From the NCBI GenBank assembly GCA_900318405.1, contig ONKP01000023.1, positions 1-64,000 of the forward strand: a stretch of DNA of 64,000 bases, read 5' to 3'. This document shows positions 61,836-64,000 of the stretch, in pieces. Position 1 is the stretch's first letter; every line of letters begins with the position of its first letter. The position numbers and the translations under genes are program-made. The notes below the pieces were generated by a model, which saw only the letters and a list, made by a program, of their open reading frames with translations, ran no database searches and was not told the DNA's origin. The stretch is from an uncultured Eubacteriales bacterium (lineage in GTDB: Bacteria > Bacillota > Clostridia > Lachnospirales > Lachnospiraceae).

Positions 61836-64000
61836 ATGGTTAAAGAGGTGAATCCGCGTATTCACGTGAACGAGAGGGATTTTCCGCAGGAAGACTACCA
61901 CTGCGATGATCCGGAGAAAAAGAAACTGGTGACCGAGCTGGCAGTGATGATCACGGATAATATTCCGCGGAAAATGCCGGGCGGCATGAAGGAAAATCAC
62001 ATGGATTTCTGGATCCTCGACCGGCTGCTGACGAAGAACGAGGTCCGCTTCATGCTGAGCTTTAAAAAACGCCGCGTCGGCGTGACGACGGCGGAACTGG
62101 CGAAGAGAAACCACATGTCGGAGCGTCACGCGCAGAAGATTATCGATCATCTGCTCTGGATCGGCATCATCGAGCAGAACCGCGACAATGCGGACGGGCA
62201 CATTCAGTACTGTATCCCCAAATGGGTCGTGGGTTCCGGTGAGTACATGGTCGAGCATCCGACGCTGACGGACACGAATCCCGAGGTGGCGACGATGTTC
62301 AACCTTGCGCCGCAGGAACCGCTGGAACTGGCGGCAAAGCTGATCCCGCCGGGCGGTGCGGGCATCGGCATGCATGTCATTCCCGTGGAAAAAGCAATCG
62401 AAGCGGAATCCACCTCTGTGGACGTGGAGCACCTGTCACACTGGCTGCAGAAATATGACAAGTTCTGCACCATGGTCTGCGCGTGCCGCAAGGCACAGCG
62501 CGTCCGCGGCGAGGGTGTCGGCGACATTGAGGGCTATATGTGCATCGGCGTGGGAGATATCGCGGAATTCCTCGTGGAGACCGGCAAAGACGCACACTAT
62601 ATCACGCGTGAAGAGGCCATGGATATCATCATGCGCGCGGAGAAGAAGGGCTATGTGCACCAGATCACGAATCTGGACGGCCCGGATCGCATCGTGGGCA
62701 TTTGCAACTGCTCACCGGGAAGCTGCTACGGCCTCAGGACGTCGCAGCTCTTCAATACGCCGAATATGTCGCGCTCGGCATACCGCGCCCATGTAGATAA
62801 GACAAAGTGCGTGGCCTGCGGCAAGTGCGTGGAAGTCTGCCCCGCGGGCGCTGCAAAGCTCGGACAGAAGCTCTGCCGTTCGGACGGCACCCGCGTGAAA
62901 TACCCGATGCATGAGCTCCCGGACGACATGCCCTGGGGCGAGGACAAATGGGATCCGGATTACCGCGATCATAACAAGATCAACTGCTATGATTCGGGTA
63001 CTTCGCCCTGCAAGACGGCCTGCCCGGCGCATATCGCCGTACAGGGCTATCTGAAAATGGCGGCTGAGGGCCGCTATGATGAGGCTGTCCGCCTGATCCG
63101 CCAGGACAATCCTTTCCCGGCTGTCTGCGGCGCCATCTGCAACCGGCGCTGTGAGGACCGCTGCACGCGCGGCACAGTGGACCATCCGGTGGCCATCGAT
63201 GAGATCAAGAAGTTCCTCGCTCAGTATGAGCTGAAGGATCCTGACAAGTTCATTCCGGAATGCTATAACATGGACGGAAAGCAGTGGGATCAGAAGATCG
63301 CCATCATCGGCGCCGGTCCCGCCGGCCTCACAGCGGCTTACTGGCTCCGCACCGAGGGCTATCCGGTTACGGTATTTGAGAAGGAGCAGCGGGCGGGCGG
63401 CATGCTGATGAACGGCATTCCGAACTTCCGCCTGGAGAAAAATATCCTGGAGGGCGAGATCGACATCGTGCGCCGCATGGGCGCAGAAATCCGCTGCGGC
63501 GTGGAAGTCGGTAAGGATGTGACGATCGACGAGCTCAGGAAACAGGGTTATCAGGCGTTTTACGTGGCGATCGGTCTGTCCGGCGGACGTCTGGCGGGCG
63601 TTCCCGGCGAGGATGCCGAGGGCGTCGAGTCCGGCGTTTCCTTCCTGCGACGCGTGAACCAGGACAATACCGTGAAACTGCCGGGCGACATCGTCGTTGT
63701 CGGCGGCGGCAATGTGGCGGCCGATGTGGCGCGCGCGGCGCTCCGCACGACGGACGGCCATGTCACCATGCTCTGTCTGGAGCAGAGAGACGAGATGCCG
63801 GCGGCAAAGGACGAGGTCGAGGACTGCGAGACCGAGGGCATTATCGTACAGAACGGCTGGGGTCCGAAGGAAATCCTGACCGAAGACGGAAAAGTAACAG
63901 GCATTATTTTTAAGAAATGCACACAGGTAAAAGATGCGGACGGAAGATTCCATCCGCTCTATAAAGAGGATGAGACCATTACGATTCCCTGCAGCCATGT
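61836..64000 (+). CDS. Fe-S/FAD oxidoreductase, intact paralogue (runs off window end)
   Basis: ATG at 61836 (AGGAGGG six bases upstream); 721 codons are present with no stop. Order: winged-helix-like N-part, cysteine-rich domain (MVCACRKAQR, YMCIGVGD, GICNCSPGSC), ferredoxin CVACGKCVEVCPAG (about residues 323-336), Fer4_20-type domain (CKTACPAHIAVQGYLKMAAE, CGAICNRRCEDRCTRG), FAD motif IAIIGAGPAGLTAAYWLRTE (about 488-507) and NADPH motif VVVGGGNVAADVARAAL. It probably links NAD(P)H, flavin and several [4Fe-4S] clusters. It is the undamaged version of the split gene at 51271-54043 and follows the ligase/ACP/thioesterase genes by 141 bases. Confidence 0.9.
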   Translation, partial: MVKEVNPRIHVNERDFPQEDYHCDDPEKKKLVTELAVMITDNIPRKMPGGMKENHMDFWILDRLLTKNEVRFMLSFKKRRVGVTTAELAKRNHMSERHAQKIIDHLLWIGIIEQNRDNADGHIQYCIPKWVVGSGEYMVEHPTLTDTNPEVATMFNLAPQEPLELAAKLIPPGGAGIGMHVIPVEKAIEAESTSVDVEHLSHWLQKYDKFCTMVCACRKAQRVRGEGVGDIEGYMCIGVGDIAEFLVETGKDAHYITREEAMDIIMRAEKKGYVHQITNLDGPDRIVGICNCSPGSCYGLRTSQLFNTPNMSRSAYRAHVDKTKCVACGKCVEVCPAGAAKLGQKLCRSDGTRVKYPMHELPDDMPWGEDKWDPDYRDHNKINCYDSGTSPCKTACPAHIAVQGYLKMAAEGRYDEAVRLIRQDNPFPAVCGAICNRRCEDRCTRGTVDHPVAIDEIKKFLAQYELKDPDKFIPECYNMDGKQWDQKIAIIGAGPAGLTAAYWLRTEGYPVTVFEKEQRAGGMLMNGIPNFRLEKNILEGEIDIVRRMGAEIRCGVEVGKDVTIDELRKQGYQAFYVAIGLSGGRLAGVPGEDAEGVESGVSFLRRVNQDNTVKLPGDIVVVGGGNVAADVARAALRTTDGHVTMLCLEQRDEMPAAKDEVEDCETEGIIVQNGWGPKEILTEDGKVTGIIFKKCTQVKDADGRFHPLYKEDETITIPCSH

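Noticed and set aside
62712..63998. Minus-strand open frame opposite the final oxidoreductase
   Set aside because: The plus strand encodes a continuous protein with ferredoxin, FAD and NADPH motifs; the minus frame is its shadow.

Overview
The window (about 54% GC, densely packed, strong AGGAGG-type ribosome binding sites, some GTG/TTG starts) looks like a chromosomal segment of an anaerobic Clostridia member, most likely a Lachnospiraceae gut or rumen bacterium. The support is the str operon (rpsL-rpsG-fusA-tuf), a UmuC-like polymerase followed by a YolD-like protein, a MocR-type regulator, a two-domain PPK2, nickel-maturation genes and Fe-S flavoproteins. I saw no rRNA, tRNA, CRISPR array, transposase or phage gene.

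Layout. 0-10.5 kb: translesion polymerase, YolD-like protein, PNPOx-like flavoprotein, a nitrilase-family amidase, an L,D-transpeptidase, then tex and aroF on the minus strand. 10.7-16 kb: a MocR-type regulator that lacks the PLP lysine and its C-terminus, overlapping a VWA protein paired with a MoxR-type AAA ATPase. 16-29.9 kb: purine permease, MFS carrier, asnB (minus), radical SAM protein, polyphosphate:AMP phosphotransferase, sugar-phosphate transferase, LuxR-type regulator, metallo-hydrolase and truA. 30-37.7 kb: a secreted GH25 lysozyme with two ricin-type domains, then the str operon ending in two tandem 113-bp terminator repeats. 38-49.4 kb: a DeoR regulator divergent from an ABC sugar importer, mtnK, mtnA, a class II aldolase, a FucU/RbsD mutarotase, dhaK and dhaL. 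This fits salvage of 5-methylthioribose or 5-deoxyribose to dihydroxyacetone phosphate (the DHAP shunt).

49.6-64 kb is the most unusual part. Two tandem hypB paralogues, a large Fe-S/FAD oxidoreductase gene broken by a 53-nt deletion, and hypA lie on the plus strand. On the minus strand is a three-gene operon: a flavoprotein that strongly recalls the Propionibacterium polyunsaturated fatty acid isomerase, a phytoene-desaturase/retinol-saturase-like flavoprotein, and a ferredoxin-reductase-like electron donor. Divergent from it is an AMP-ligase/ACP/thioesterase module followed by an intact paralogue of the broken Fe-S flavoprotein, which runs off the window end. I propose that the minus-strand operon isomerises and then saturates unsaturated fatty acids (biohydrogenation) or similar conjugated lipids. 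This is inference.

Three families of short dispersed intergenic repeats, several tandem repeats, and repeat-rich insertions inside otherwise conserved proteins (TruA, Tex, nitrilase, AMP ligase, VWA protein) run through the window.
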